Part shown: positions 16,241-24,189 of the stretch, piece by piece
Layout: each line of letters opens with the position of its first letter
Numbering within the stretch: position 1 is the stretch's first letter
Assembly: GCF_025751555.1 (NCBI RefSeq)
Contig: NZ_JAOWLB010000010.1
Span: 1-64,000, forward strand
Direction of reading: 5' to 3'
Length of the DNA stretch: 64,000 bases
Origin: Ruegeria aquimaris
GTDB taxonomy: Bacteria; Pseudomonadota; Alphaproteobacteria; Rhodobacterales; Rhodobacteraceae
Made by a program: the position numbers and the translations under genes
The notes under the pieces: model-generated
Seen by the model: the letters and a program-made list of their open reading frames with translations, nothing else
What the model was told of the DNA's origin: nothing
The model's database searches: none

Positions 16241-17341
16241 TTATTCGGCGGCCTTGATCTCACCGCTTTCGATCTGCTCGCGCTCGATGCTTTCGAACAA
16301 CGCCTTGAAGTTGCCCTCGCCGAACCCGTCATCGCCCTTGCGCTGAATGAATTCGAAGAAGATCGGCCCGATCACGGTCTTCGAGAAGATCTGGAGCAAG
16401 ATCTTGGTCTCGCCGCCATCCACCACGCCTTCGCCGTCGATCAGGATGCCGTGTTCCATCATCCGGTCCTTGGGCTCGTCATGGCCCGCGACCCGCTCAT
16501 AGGACATGTCGTAATAGGCCTCGTTCGGGCCGGGCATGAATTTCAGGCCCTTGGCCGCGATCGCATCCACCGAGTCGTAGATGTCGTCGGTGCCCACGGC
16601 GATATGCTGGATGCCTTCGCCATTGTATTTCTTCAGGTAGCTGACGATCTGGCCGGTTTCGCCGCGATCCTCGTTGATCGGGATGCGGATGCGCCCGCAG
16701 GGCGAGGTCAGCGCCCGGCTGTAGAGGCCGGTGAACTTGCCCTGGATGTCAAAGAAGCGGATTTCGCGGAAGTTGAACAGGTCGCCATAGAACTTGAACC
16801 ACTTGTCCATGTTGCCCTTGTAGACATTGTGGGTCAGGTGATCGAGGTAATAGAACCCGTCGCCGCGCGGCTTGGACTGCTTCAGCCACTCGAACTCGGT
16901 GTTGTAGGGCGAGGTGTGGTAATACTGGTCGATGAAATACAGCAGCGAGCCGCCGATACCCTTGATCGCAGGCACGTTCATGGTCTTGTCGTCGCCCTCA
17001 TAGGGTTCGGCGCCCATCTTCACCGCGTGATCGAAGGCGGCCTGCGCATCCACCACGCGCCAGCCCATCGAGGGGGCACAAGGGCCGTGCAGTTCGATGA
17101 ACTTCTCGGCAAAGCTGCCTTTTTCGGCGTTCAGGATATAGGTCACATCGCCCTGCTGCCACAGTTCGATGCCGGGCTTGTCCTTGTGGCGGGCGACCAT
17201 ATCAAAGCCCATGCGCGCGAAGAGATCGCGCAGCACCTGCGGCTCGGGATGGGCGAATTCGACAAATTCGAACCCGTCGGTTCCGGCGGGGTTTTCGGGG
17301 GTGATTTCGGATTTCGGGGCGTTATGCGGGAAAGGACCCAT
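16241..17341 (-). CDS. hpd: 4-hydroxyphenylpyruvate dioxygenase
   Basis: The 366-aa iron enzyme converts 4-hydroxyphenylpyruvate to homogentisate in tyrosine catabolism. Two vicinal-oxygen-chelate domains are visible. Likely iron ligands are the His in YLDHLTHNVYKGNMD, the His in GEGIQHIAVGTDD and the Glu in IFFEFIQRKGDDGFGEGNF, the last motif being diagnostic. The ATG at 17341 follows GAGGAG at ideal spacing; an upstream extension in frame is not needed. It is divergent from an Lrp-type regulator, its probable controller. No other homogentisate-pathway genes are in the window. Confidence 0.96.
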   Translation of the reverse strand: MGPFPHNAPKSEITPENPAGTDGFEFVEFAHPEPQVLRDLFARMGFDMVARHKDKPGIELWQQGDVTYILNAEKGSFAEKFIELHGPCAPSMGWRVVDAQAAFDHAVKMGAEPYEGDDKTMNVPAIKGIGGSLLYFIDQYYHTSPYNTEFEWLKQSKPRGDGFYYLDHLTHNVYKGNMDKWFKFYGDLFNFREIRFFDIQGKFTGLYSRALTSPCGRIRIPINEDRGETGQIVSYLKKYNGEGIQHIAVGTDDIYDSVDAIAAKGLKFMPGPNEAYYDMSYERVAGHDEPKDRMMEHGILIDGEGVVDGGETKILLQIFSKTVIGPIFFEFIQRKGDDGFGEGNFKALFESIEREQIESGEIKAAE

Positions 17342-17437
17342 GGCGCGTCTCCTCGGCTGGCGGAATAATTGCTGAGTCGAGAATACGCGTTCAGCCATGC
17401 TGGTTCTGCGCATTGTTTTTTGGATTCCAACATTTAC

Positions 17438-17454
17438 GTGCGCGATTTACGCAC
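17438..17454. promoter_or_regulatory. possible operator dyad between hpd and its Lrp-type regulator
   Basis: GTGCG and CGCAC form a dyad separated by 7 A+T-rich bases, 32 bases before the regulator start and about 100 bases before hpd. Size and position suit an Lrp/AsnC-type binding site, but this is inferred from symmetry only. Confidence 0.3.
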
Positions 17455-17485
17455 TAAAATAAGAAAAAACGAGGAAAATGCGCAC

Positions 17486-17941
17486 ATGTTGGATTCGATG
17501 GATCTGCGCCTGCTCGATGCGCTGCAAAAGGACGCGCATCTGACCGCCCAGCAGCTGGGCGAGATGCTGCATCTGTCCAGCAGCCAGGCTGGGCGGCGGC
17601 GGCAGCGGCTGGAATCCGAGGGCTATATCACCGGCTATGCCGCCAAGCTTGACCCGCTGAAGCTGGGCCTGCATGTGCAGGGCTTCATCCAGGTGCATCT
17701 GGGCACCCATGGGCCGGAGCAATCGGCCAAGTTCGCCCGGATGGTGAATTCCCGCCCGGAGATCACAAGCGCATGGACGATGACCGGCGAAGCGGATTAT
17801 CTGCTGCATGTCTACTGCGCTGATTTGCCCGCGCTGAATCGGTTGCTGCACGAGGTGATCCTGCCGCATCCGGCAGTGGCGCGGGTGCAGAGCCAGATCG
17901 TGATGGACCAACTGAAACGGGACGCTCCGCTGCCCACCTGA
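17486..17941 (+). CDS. Lrp/AsnC-family regulator, probable regulator of hpd
   Basis: The 151-aa product has an N-terminal helix-turn-helix (MDLRLLDALQKDAHLTAQQL, then HLSSSQAGRRRQRLESEG) and a C-terminal RAM domain (GFIQVHLGTHG, ITSAWTMTGEADYLLHVYCA). Such factors usually sense an amino acid or related acid and bind DNA as octamers. It is divergent from hpd with 144 bp between, so it likely regulates tyrosine breakdown and itself. GAGGAAAA precedes the ATG at 17486. The ligand is unknown. Confidence 0.9.
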   Translation: MLDSMDLRLLDALQKDAHLTAQQLGEMLHLSSSQAGRRRQRLESEGYITGYAAKLDPLKLGLHVQGFIQVHLGTHGPEQSAKFARMVNSRPEITSAWTMTGEADYLLHVYCADLPALNRLLHEVILPHPAVARVQSQIVMDQLKRDAPLPT

Positions 17942-17960
17942 GCCGGACGAAAGGACAAGC

Positions 17961-19841
17961 ATGGAAAGCTTCCTCTACCAGGCGACGATCTATCTGGCGG
18001 CCGCGGTGATCGCGGTGCCGCTGTCGGCACGCCTGGGTCTGGGATCTGTGCTGGGTTATCTGGCGGCGGGGCTGATCATCGGGCCGATACTGGGTCTTGT
18101 CGGCGACGAAACCGCCGATCTTCAGCATGTGGCCGAGTTCGGCGTCGTGATGATGCTGTTCCTGATCGGGCTGGAGCTGGAACCGCGGGCGCTCTGGGAC
18201 ATGCGGGACAAGCTGCTGGGTCTGGGCGGGTTGCAGGTGGGGGTCTCGACCCTTGCCATCATGGTTGTGGCGATGGTGGCGGGCCACCCCTGGAGCGTGG
18301 CGCTGGCGGTGGGCCTGACCCTGTCGCTGAGTTCGACCGCGATCGTGTTGCAGACCCTGTCGGAAAAGGGGTTGATGCAGACCAATGGCGGGCGGGCCAC
18401 CTTCTCGGTCCTGTTGACGCAGGATATCGCGGTGATCCCTATCCTGGCCCTCCTGCCGCTGCTGGCCAGTGTGCCGGGGCTGGCCGAGCTTACCCCCGAT
18501 GGGTCAATCAACCTGTTGCACGACGACGAGAAGGGCGCGCACGACCTGTCTCTCGTCGAGGGGCTGCCCGGCTGGGCGGTCACGCTGGTCACCATCGGCG
18601 CGGTCGGCTTTGTGGTGCTGGCGGGCATCTATCTGACCCGGCCGCTGTTCCGCTTTATTCACGCCAGCCGCCTGCGCGAGATGTACACCGCGCTGGCGCT
18701 GGTGATCGTGGTGGGGATCTCGTTTCTGATGACCCTGGTGGGCCTGTCGCCCGCGCTTGGCGCCTTTCTCGCTGGCGTGGTTCTGGCCAACTCGGAGTTC
18801 CGACACGAACTTGAAAGCGATCTGGAACCGTTCAAGGGGCTGCTTCTGGGCCTGTTCTTCATCACCGTGGGCGCGGGCATCGACGTCGGGTTTTTCTTTG
18901 CAGATCCGCTGGATCTGATCGGGTTGGCGTTGCTGGTGATCCTGTTCAAAGGCGTGATCCTCTATGTCGTCGGGCGCGCTTTCAGGCTCAAGGGACGCGA
19001 CCGCTGGCTGTTCACGCTGGGGCTGGCACAGGCGGGCGAGTTCGGCTTTGTCCTCTTGGCGTTTTCGACCCAGCAGAACGTCATCCCGGCGCATCTGTCG
19101 CAGAAGCTCTTGATGATCATCGCGCTGACCATGCTGATCACGCCGCTCTTGTTCATCCTTTACGAGGTGCTGTCGCGCCGGATACGCGAGCATGTCGCGG
19201 ATATGGTGCCGGACGAGATCGACGAGCAGGGACCGGTGATCATTGCGGGCATCGGCCGGTTCGGGCAGATCGTCAACCGGCTGGTCACCGCCAGCGGGTT
19301 CAAGACCATCGTGCTGGACCACGACATGGAAACGATCCAGACCATGCGGCGGTTCGGCGTCAAGGGCTTCCTGGGCGATCCGACCCGGCCCGAACTGCTC
19401 AAGGCGGCGGGCCTGGCCAAGGCGCAGGTGCTGGTGGCGGCGCTGGACGATGACGCCCAGGTCACGAAACTGGTGGCCTATGCCCGGCGCCAGCGGCCCG
19501 ACCTGCATATCATCGCCCGCGCGCGGGACCGCAACCATGTCTATGAGCTCTACCGCGCGGGTGCCAATGACATCGTGCGCGAGATGTTCGACAGTTCGGT
19601 CCGCGCCGGGCGCTATGTGCTGGAAAATGTCGGCCTCAGCGAGTACGAGGCGGCGCAGGCGGCGCAGACCTTCTATCATCACGACCGCAAGGCGGTGCGT
19701 GATCTGGCAGAGGTCTGGGACCCCAACGTCCCGACCGCCGAGAACAGAGCCTATGTCGAGCGCTCGCAGGCGCTGCAAAAGGATCTGGAAACCGCGCTGA
19801 TGGAGCTGAACGAGGAACTGGCGTCGCGGCGCTCGGCCTGA
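17961..19841 (+). CDS. CPA2 monovalent cation:proton antiporter (KefB/KefC-like)
   Basis: This 626-aa inner-membrane protein has about 12 membrane segments in the first 400 residues. They include GSVLGYLAAGLIIGPI, DLQHVAEFGVVMMLFLIGLE and LSLSSTAIVLQTL, all typical of the Na+/H+ exchanger CPA2 family. A cytoplasmic RCK/TrkA-N Rossmann domain begins at about residue 420 (GPVIIAGIGRFGQIV). Members exchange K+ or Na+ for protons, and Kef proteins are gated by glutathione adducts. No KefF/KefG partner gene is adjacent, so glutathione gating cannot be claimed. Confidence 0.9.
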   Translation: MESFLYQATIYLAAAVIAVPLSARLGLGSVLGYLAAGLIIGPILGLVGDETADLQHVAEFGVVMMLFLIGLELEPRALWDMRDKLLGLGGLQVGVSTLAIMVVAMVAGHPWSVALAVGLTLSLSSTAIVLQTLSEKGLMQTNGGRATFSVLLTQDIAVIPILALLPLLASVPGLAELTPDGSINLLHDDEKGAHDLSLVEGLPGWAVTLVTIGAVGFVVLAGIYLTRPLFRFIHASRLREMYTALALVIVVGISFLMTLVGLSPALGAFLAGVVLANSEFRHELESDLEPFKGLLLGLFFITVGAGIDVGFFFADPLDLIGLALLVILFKGVILYVVGRAFRLKGRDRWLFTLGLAQAGEFGFVLLAFSTQQNVIPAHLSQKLLMIIALTMLITPLLFILYEVLSRRIREHVADMVPDEIDEQGPVIIAGIGRFGQIVNRLVTASGFKTIVLDHDMETIQTMRRFGVKGFLGDPTRPELLKAAGLAKAQVLVAALDDDAQVTKLVAYARRQRPDLHIIARARDRNHVYELYRAGANDIVREMFDSSVRAGRYVLENVGLSEYEAAQAAQTFYHHDRKAVRDLAEVWDPNVPTAENRAYVERSQALQKDLETALMELNEELASRRSA

Positions 19842-19853
19842 GCGCCGCTTGAG

Positions 19854-19874
19854 CGGACGGCGGTCAGCCGTCCG
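19854..19874. terminator. hairpin overlapping the end of cobT
   Basis: CGGACGGC / GCCGTCCG form an 8-bp stem around GGTCA between the convergent antiporter and cobT genes. It includes the cobT stop codon. Confidence 0.5.
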
Positions 19875-20874
19875 AGACACCCGCCTCGGCAAAGGTGGCC
19901 ATGCCGGAATGGCAGGCCACCGCGCTTCTGACGATGTTGATCGCCAGCGCCGCACCCGAGCCTTCGCCCAGCCGCAGACCAAGCGACAGCAGCGCCTCTT
20001 TGCCCAGCTTGGCAAGCAGCGCGCCATGGGCGCCCTCGGCGCTTTGGTGGCCTGCGATCGCGTGATCGAGCGCGTCCGGCGCGACCGCCGCCAGCGTTGC
20101 CGCTGCCGCGGTGCAAATGAACCCGTCCAGGATCACCGGTATGCGCAGCTGGCGGGCGGCGGCGATGGCACCGGCCATGGCGGCAAGCTCGCGCCCGCCC
20201 AGGCAGCGCAGCACCTCCAGCCCGTCGCGGCTGGTATGCCGGGCAACGCCCTCGGCCACGACCCGCGTCTTGTTGGCGAGCCCTGCGTCGTCGACCCCGG
20301 TGCCGCGCCCGGTCCAGTCACCCGCCGTACCGCCGTAAAGCGCATGCGCGATGGCCGCCGCAGGGGTGGTGTTGCCGATGCCCATCTCGCCCACCACCAG
20401 CAGATCGGCCGCCGGATCGACGGCGGCCCAGCCGGTTTGCAGCGCGGTCAGCAATTCGGCCTTGGTCATCGCCGGGGCTTGGGTGAAATCCTGGGTCGGG
20501 CGGTCCAGTTCCAGCGCGTGCACATCCATCCGCGCCCCGGCGGCGCGCGCCAACTGGTTGATGGCGGCACCGCCATGTTCGAAATTCATCACCATCTGCA
20601 CCGTCACTTCGGCCGGAAAGGCCGAGACGCCCTGCGCCGTCACCCCGTGATTGCCGGCAAAGACGATGACCTGCGGCGCCTCGATCCGGGGTCGGGCATC
20701 GCCGCGCCAGCCGGCATACCAGATCGCCACATCCTCGAGCCGTCCCAGCGCGCCGGGCGGTTTGGTAAGCTGGCCGTTGCGGGCCTCGGCCCCGGCGCGG
20801 GCGGCGCTGTCGGGCCCGGGCGCATTCACCAGCAGGTCACGGAACTGGTCGAGATCGGTAAGGGTCGGCAGCAT
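19864..20874 (-). CDS. cobT: nicotinate-nucleotide--dimethylbenzimidazole phosphoribosyltransferase
   Basis: The 336-aa enzyme makes alpha-ribazole phosphate, the lower-ligand precursor of cobalamin. Family marks are [17 protein letters not shown] at the N-terminus, [47 protein letters not shown] and [13 protein letters not shown] near the end. That last segment contains the catalytic glutamate. The frame stays open upstream on this strand but overlaps cobS, so the ATG at 20874 with AGAGG upstream is the start. It is divergent from cobS, and both act in nucleotide loop assembly. Confidence 0.96.
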   Translation of the reverse strand: MLPTLTDLDQFRDLLVNAPGPDSAARAGAEARNGQLTKPPGALGRLEDVAIWYAGWRGDARPRIEAPQVIVFAGNHGVTAQGVSAFPAEVTVQMVMNFEHGGAAINQLARAAGARMDVHALELDRPTQDFTQAPAMTKAELLTALQTGWAAVDPAADLLVVGEMGIGNTTPAAAIAHALYGGTAGDWTGRGTGVDDAGLANKTRVVAEGVARHTSRDGLEVLRCLGGRELAAMAGAIAAARQLRIPVILDGFICTAAAATLAAVAPDALDHAIAGHQSAEGAHGALLAKLGKEALLSLGLRLGEGSGAALAINIVRSAVACHSGMATFAEAGVSDG

Positions 20875-20952
20875 GGAAAGCCTCTTTGCAACTGGGGTCC
20901 GCCCGTGTTTAACCGTTGCATCCGGTGCGACAAGACCTTGAAAGGCGGAGAG

Positions 20953-21720
20953 GTGCGCAAAAACGACATCACGGGCATTTCCCCCTGGGATCCGCTGCTG
21001 GCGCTGGTGCTGCTGACCCGGTTGCCGCTGCCCCGGCTGCCGGATTCCGTGTTTGCACGGCAGGCAGCCGCCATCTGGGCGTTTCCGCTGGCCGGGCTGG
21101 CCGTGGGTGCCCTGATCTGTGTCACCGGTTGGCTGGCACAGGCGGTCGGGCTGTCCGCCTGGATCGCAGCCGGTCTGATGCTGGCCGTCTCGGTGATGGT
21201 CACCGGCGCCATGCACGAGGACGGGCTGGCCGATACGGCCGACGGTCTCTGGGGCGGGTTCACCGCCGAGCGGCGGCTGGAGATCATGAAGGACAGCCAT
21301 ATCGGCACCTATGGCGTGCTGGCGCTGATCCTGTCGCAATTGCTGCGATTGTCGGCCCTTGCGGCGCTGGTGAGCGCTGGCGCGCTCTGGTCGCTGCTGG
21401 CTGCCGCGATCTGGTCGCGCGCGCTGATGCCGGTCGTAATGACCGCCCTGCCCAATGCGCGCGGTGCGGGGTTGAGCCAGTCGGTCGGACGGCCCGCACC
21501 GCAGGCGGTGGGGCTGGGGCTTGCGCTGGCGGCGGCGCTGGTCGTCGCGGTCATGGGAGCCGCCGGGCTGGGTCCGGCGCTGCTGTCCGCCGTCGCGGTT
21601 CTTGGGCTTGGCGCGCTTGCAAAGGCCAAGATCGGTGGACAGACCGGCGACATCCTGGGCGCCAGTCAGCAACTGGCCGAGATCGTGTTCCTGCTGGCGC
21701 TGGCGGCTCAGCTTAGTTGA
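20953..21720 (+). CDS. cobS: adenosylcobinamide-GDP ribazoletransferase (cobalamin synthase)
   Basis: This 255-aa polytopic membrane enzyme joins alpha-ribazole to adenosylcobinamide-GDP. Characteristic motifs are LLTRLPLP near the N-terminus, [16 protein letters not shown] with conserved acidic residues, and [14 protein letters not shown]. No ATG lies in frame before the conserved region. The GTG at 20953, preceded by GGCGGAGAG, is the best start and TTG at 20938 is an alternative. It is divergent from cobT by about 80 bp, too short for a full cobalamin riboswitch. Its last 8 bp overlap the end of the convergent channel gene. Confidence 0.93.
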   Translation: MRKNDITGISPWDPLLALVLLTRLPLPRLPDSVFARQAAAIWAFPLAGLAVGALICVTGWLAQAVGLSAWIAAGLMLAVSVMVTGAMHEDGLADTADGLWGGFTAERRLEIMKDSHIGTYGVLALILSQLLRLSALAALVSAGALWSLLAAAIWSRALMPVVMTALPNARGAGLSQSVGRPAPQAVGLGLALAAALVVAVMGAAGLGPALLSAVAVLGLGALAKAKIGGQTGDILGASQQLAEIVFLLALAAQLS

Positions 21721-22486
21721 CACCGCCGGTTTCGATATTGATCAGCCCGCCACAATGCTTGCAATGCACCGCATCGGGATCGTGCCGATAAAGCCCGCAT
21801 CCCGGACATTTGTAGCGCACCTTTTGCGGCGAGAAGATCGCGGTGGCCAGCCGGACGAACAGGGCCACACCCACCACCATGACAAAGACCGAAAACAGCT
21901 TGCCCGCAGGTGTCGACAGGGTGATGTCGCCGAACCCGGTGGTGGTCAGCGTCGCCATGGTGAAATAGAGCGCGTCGATATAGGGGGTCTCGCTGCTGCC
22001 GGGCGGGATGAAGAACACCAGAACCGCCGTTGTGGTCAGGAAGATGAAGACCAGAAGGTTGACGGCGGCGATGATGGCATCCTCGCGGGTGCGAAAGAAC
22101 TGGCTGTCGCGGCGCAGGTCGTGCAGCAGGTGATAGGAGTGGATCAGGCGCATCCCCCGCAGGATGCGCAGGAAGGCCAGGCTCTGCGTCAGGAACGGAT
22201 CGAGCAACAGCGACAGGATGACCACGATATCGGCCAGCGTATAGATCCGGGTCAGAAACTCGCGCCTGCTGCGTGCGATCCAAAGCCGGGCCAGGAAATC
22301 GGCGAGGATCACGAGGCCCACAAAAACGCTGATCGCCGTCAGGACCGGTCCGTGCACCATGTAGGCGGTGGCAACAAAGAACAGGATCGTGACCAGATCG
22401 AACAGGATCAACGCATAGCGAAACCGAACCGACGCCCGGTTGCGTCCGACATAGAGTCTTCGAACCCACAGCTTTAGTGCGCGCAT
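21713..22486 (-). CDS. potassium channel-type ion transporter with C-terminal zinc ribbon
   Basis: The 257-aa membrane protein has six hydrophobic segments in the voltage-gated-channel layout. A charged segment ([19 protein letters not shown], then [14 protein letters not shown]) occupies the S4 region. The pore has the K+ filter [13 protein letters not shown]. After the last membrane helix a short tail ends in a zinc-ribbon-like knuckle: Cys227-x2-Cys230 and Cys242-x2-Cys245 ([14 protein letters not shown]). K+ selectivity is inferred from TGFGD. The role of the cysteines is unknown. ATG 22486 gives a basic cytoplasmic N-terminus. Confidence 0.85.
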   Translation of the reverse strand: MRALKLWVRRLYVGRNRASVRFRYALILFDLVTILFFVATAYMVHGPVLTAISVFVGLVILADFLARLWIARSRREFLTRIYTLADIVVILSLLLDPFLTQSLAFLRILRGMRLIHSYHLLHDLRRDSQFFRTREDAIIAAVNLLVFIFLTTTAVLVFFIPPGSSETPYIDALYFTMATLTTTGFGDITLSTPAGKLFSVFVMVVGVALFVRLATAIFSPQKVRYKCPGCGLYRHDPDAVHCKHCGGLINIETGGVN

Positions 22487-22558
22487 GTCGCCGTTGTCCC
22501 CTTTGGCAGCCCATCAAAGACCGACGGACGCATGTTGTGCAAGGGGTTAGGTGAATGC

Positions 22559-22585
22559 AAAAAGGGCCGCCCCGAAGGACGGCCC
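22559..22585 (-). terminator. intrinsic terminator of carD
   Basis: On the minus strand a 9-bp stem (GGGCCGTCC / GGGCGGCCC, including one U-G pair) closes a TTCG tetraloop and is followed by TTTTTGC, an almost ideal rho-independent terminator 23 bases after the carD stop. Confidence 0.9.
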
Positions 22586-22607
22586 CGAATGCCTTGCAGC
22601 GTGCCGA

Positions 22608-23117
22608 TCAGGCGGCGCGCGAGGTCAGGACGTCATCCACCTGCTTGGCGGCGGCGATCTCGTCGGCGCCCGACACGGCGGCCACTTCGCGGGTGAGACG
22701 CTCCAGCGCGGCCTCGTAGAGCTGACGCTCGGAATAGCTCTGCTCACGCTGATCGTCGGTGCGGTGCAGGTCGCGGACCACCTCGGCGATCGAGATCAGG
22801 TCGCCCGAGTTGATCTTTTGCTCGTATTCCTGGGCGCGGCGCGACCACATCGCGCGCTTGACCTTGGCCTTGCCCTTGAGCGTCTTCATGGCCTGGCTGA
22901 TCACGTCCGGCGAGCTGAGGGAGCGCAGGCCAGATTCGGTGATCCGGTTGGTCGGAACCCGCAGGGTCATCTTGTCCTTTTCGAAGGAGATCACAAACAG
23001 CTCGAGCTTGAACCCGGCGACTTCCTGCTCCTCGATGGAGATGATCTGGCCAACGCCATGCGCGGGATAGACCACATAATCATTGGGGCGGAACTCGAGC
23101 TTCTTCGACTTGGTCAT
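22608..23117 (-). CDS. carD: CarD-family RNA polymerase-binding transcription factor
   Basis: The 169-aa protein has the N-terminal RNA-polymerase-interaction (Tudor-like) domain seen as FRPNDYVVYPAHGVGQI, then FVISFEKDKMTLRVPTNRI. A helical C-terminal DNA-binding domain follows (WSRRAQEYEQKINSGDLISI, EVVRDLHR, ERQLYEAALERL). CarD stabilises the open promoter complex at many promoters and is widespread in alphaproteobacteria, where it activates rRNA and housekeeping promoters. The order carD-fdxA-hsp15-helicase is common in Rhodobacteraceae. About 290 bp upstream to fdxA probably holds its promoter. Confidence 0.95.
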   Translation of the reverse strand: MTKSKKLEFRPNDYVVYPAHGVGQIISIEEQEVAGFKLELFVISFEKDKMTLRVPTNRITESGLRSLSSPDVISQAMKTLKGKAKVKRAMWSRRAQEYEQKINSGDLISIAEVVRDLHRTDDQREQSYSERQLYEAALERLTREVAAVSGADEIAAAKQVDDVLTSRAA

Positions 23118-23406
23118 TCAGATCTTTCCTAGGTTGCGAACCGGGTTTGCGGCGACAAAAAACCACGCGCGGGGCAACTGCGTCCCCGATAGCGGGTTGA
23201 TACTGTCACAATCGAATTCTGCCAAAAGCACCCTGGCTTTTGGGTCCCATCCCAGTTCTTTGCGTTACTTCGGCAGGAAGCATACCATAAAAATGGGCAT
23301 CCTGAAAGATGCACCCTAAAGAGAGCTATGTTTGCACTGCAATTTCAGCATGTTGCCAGTGCATAGCCGCGCGCGGGGCGGCGCGGCACTGCGAATCACC
23401 TGGGGG

Positions 23407-23745
23407 TCAGCCGCCCTGTCCCGGCGCCTCGGAGAAATACTTCTCCATCTTGCCCTCTTCGCCGTCCCGCGACTCTGCATCGGGCAGCGGGTCTTTCTTG
23501 GTCACGATCACCGGCCATTGCTCGGCGTATTTGCGGTTGAACTCCACCCAAGGCTCCATCCCCGGCTCGGTATCGGGACGGATCGCGTCAGCGGGGCATT
23601 CCGGCTCGCAGACGCCGCAGTCGATACATTCGTCGGGATGGATGACCAGCGTGTTCTCGCCCTCGTAGAAACAGTCGACCGGGCAGACCTCGACGCAGTC
23701 GGTGTATTTGCAGGCGATGCAGTTCTCGGTGACGACGTAGGTCAT
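23407..23745 (-). CDS. fdxA: 7Fe ferredoxin (FdxA type)
   Basis: This 112-aa ferredoxin has two clusters of cysteines. [14 protein letters not shown] (Cys9, 12, 17, 21) has the spacing of a 3Fe-4S site in the 7Fe ferredoxins. [12 protein letters not shown] (Cys40, 43, 46, 50) is a classical 4Fe-4S motif that lends its last Cys-Pro to the first site. A roughly 50-residue C-terminal extension ([16 protein letters not shown]) is typical of FdxA of alphaproteobacteria. It transfers electrons in the cytoplasm; the partner is not evident. Confidence 0.95.
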   Translation of the reverse strand: MTYVVTENCIACKYTDCVEVCPVDCFYEGENTLVIHPDECIDCGVCEPECPADAIRPDTEPGMEPWVEFNRKYAEQWPVIVTKKDPLPDAESRDGEEGKMEKYFSEAPGQGG

Positions 23746-23883
23746 GGGCAGAAATCCACTTCTCGTTTGCCGGACTAGCTAAATCACAGCGGACCATTCT
23801 TCAAGTCAGGATCGCCCCTGCTCCGCGACGGAAAGACCGGAAATGCGCGGCTTTGCCACGGAGGGACGACGCGGTTTCGTTCT

Positions 23884-24183
23884 TTAGTCCGTCGCAGGGG
23901 GAGTGTCCCGGTTTTCGTCCAGATCCCGGTACAATGTCTGCGCCTCGCTGGCCGGGCCGCGCCGGGTTCCCAGCGCTTCGACCCGGATCAACCGGACATT
24001 GCCCGCCTGCACAAAGGTCAGCACATCACCCGGCGCCACCGCATGGGCGGGTTTCGAGATCCGGCTGCCGTTGACGCGCGTGCGGCCGTTTCCGGCCGCC
24101 TCCGCCGCCAGCCCGCGCGTCTTGAAGAAACGCGCGTGCCAGAGCCATTTGTCGATCCGCATCTTGGACGGCTGGTCGACCAT
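23884..24183 (-). CDS. S4-domain RNA-binding protein (Hsp15-like)
   Basis: The 99-aa product is one S4 RNA-binding domain: MRIDKWLWHARFFKTRGLA, then GRTRVNGSRISKPAHAVAPG and VLTFVQAGNVRLIRVEALG. It resembles heat-shock protein Hsp15 (HslR), which in E. coli binds free 50S subunits carrying nascent chains. The C-terminus is short and acidic. It starts 6 bp after the SUV3-type helicase gene ends, so the two are likely co-transcribed, which suggests a shared role in RNA metabolism. Confidence 0.88.
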   Translation of the reverse strand: MVDQPSKMRIDKWLWHARFFKTRGLAAEAAGNGRTRVNGSRISKPAHAVAPGDVLTFVQAGNVRLIRVEALGTRRGPASEAQTLYRDLDENRDTPPATD

Positions 24184-24189
24184 CCGTCG

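Noticed and set aside
20875-20952. Cobalamin riboswitch between cobT and cobS
   Set aside because: The gap is about 80 bp, far shorter than the riboswitch, and no B12-box-like sequence was seen.
21708-22517. A long minus-strand frame overlapping the potassium channel gene
   Set aside because: It is out of frame with the channel and has no domain; the channel frame has the TGFGD filter and membrane helices.
23366-23387. GCCGCGC/GCGCGGC stem downstream of fdxA as its terminator
   Set aside because: The stem exists, but neither strand has a T tract and such G+C stems are common by chance here.
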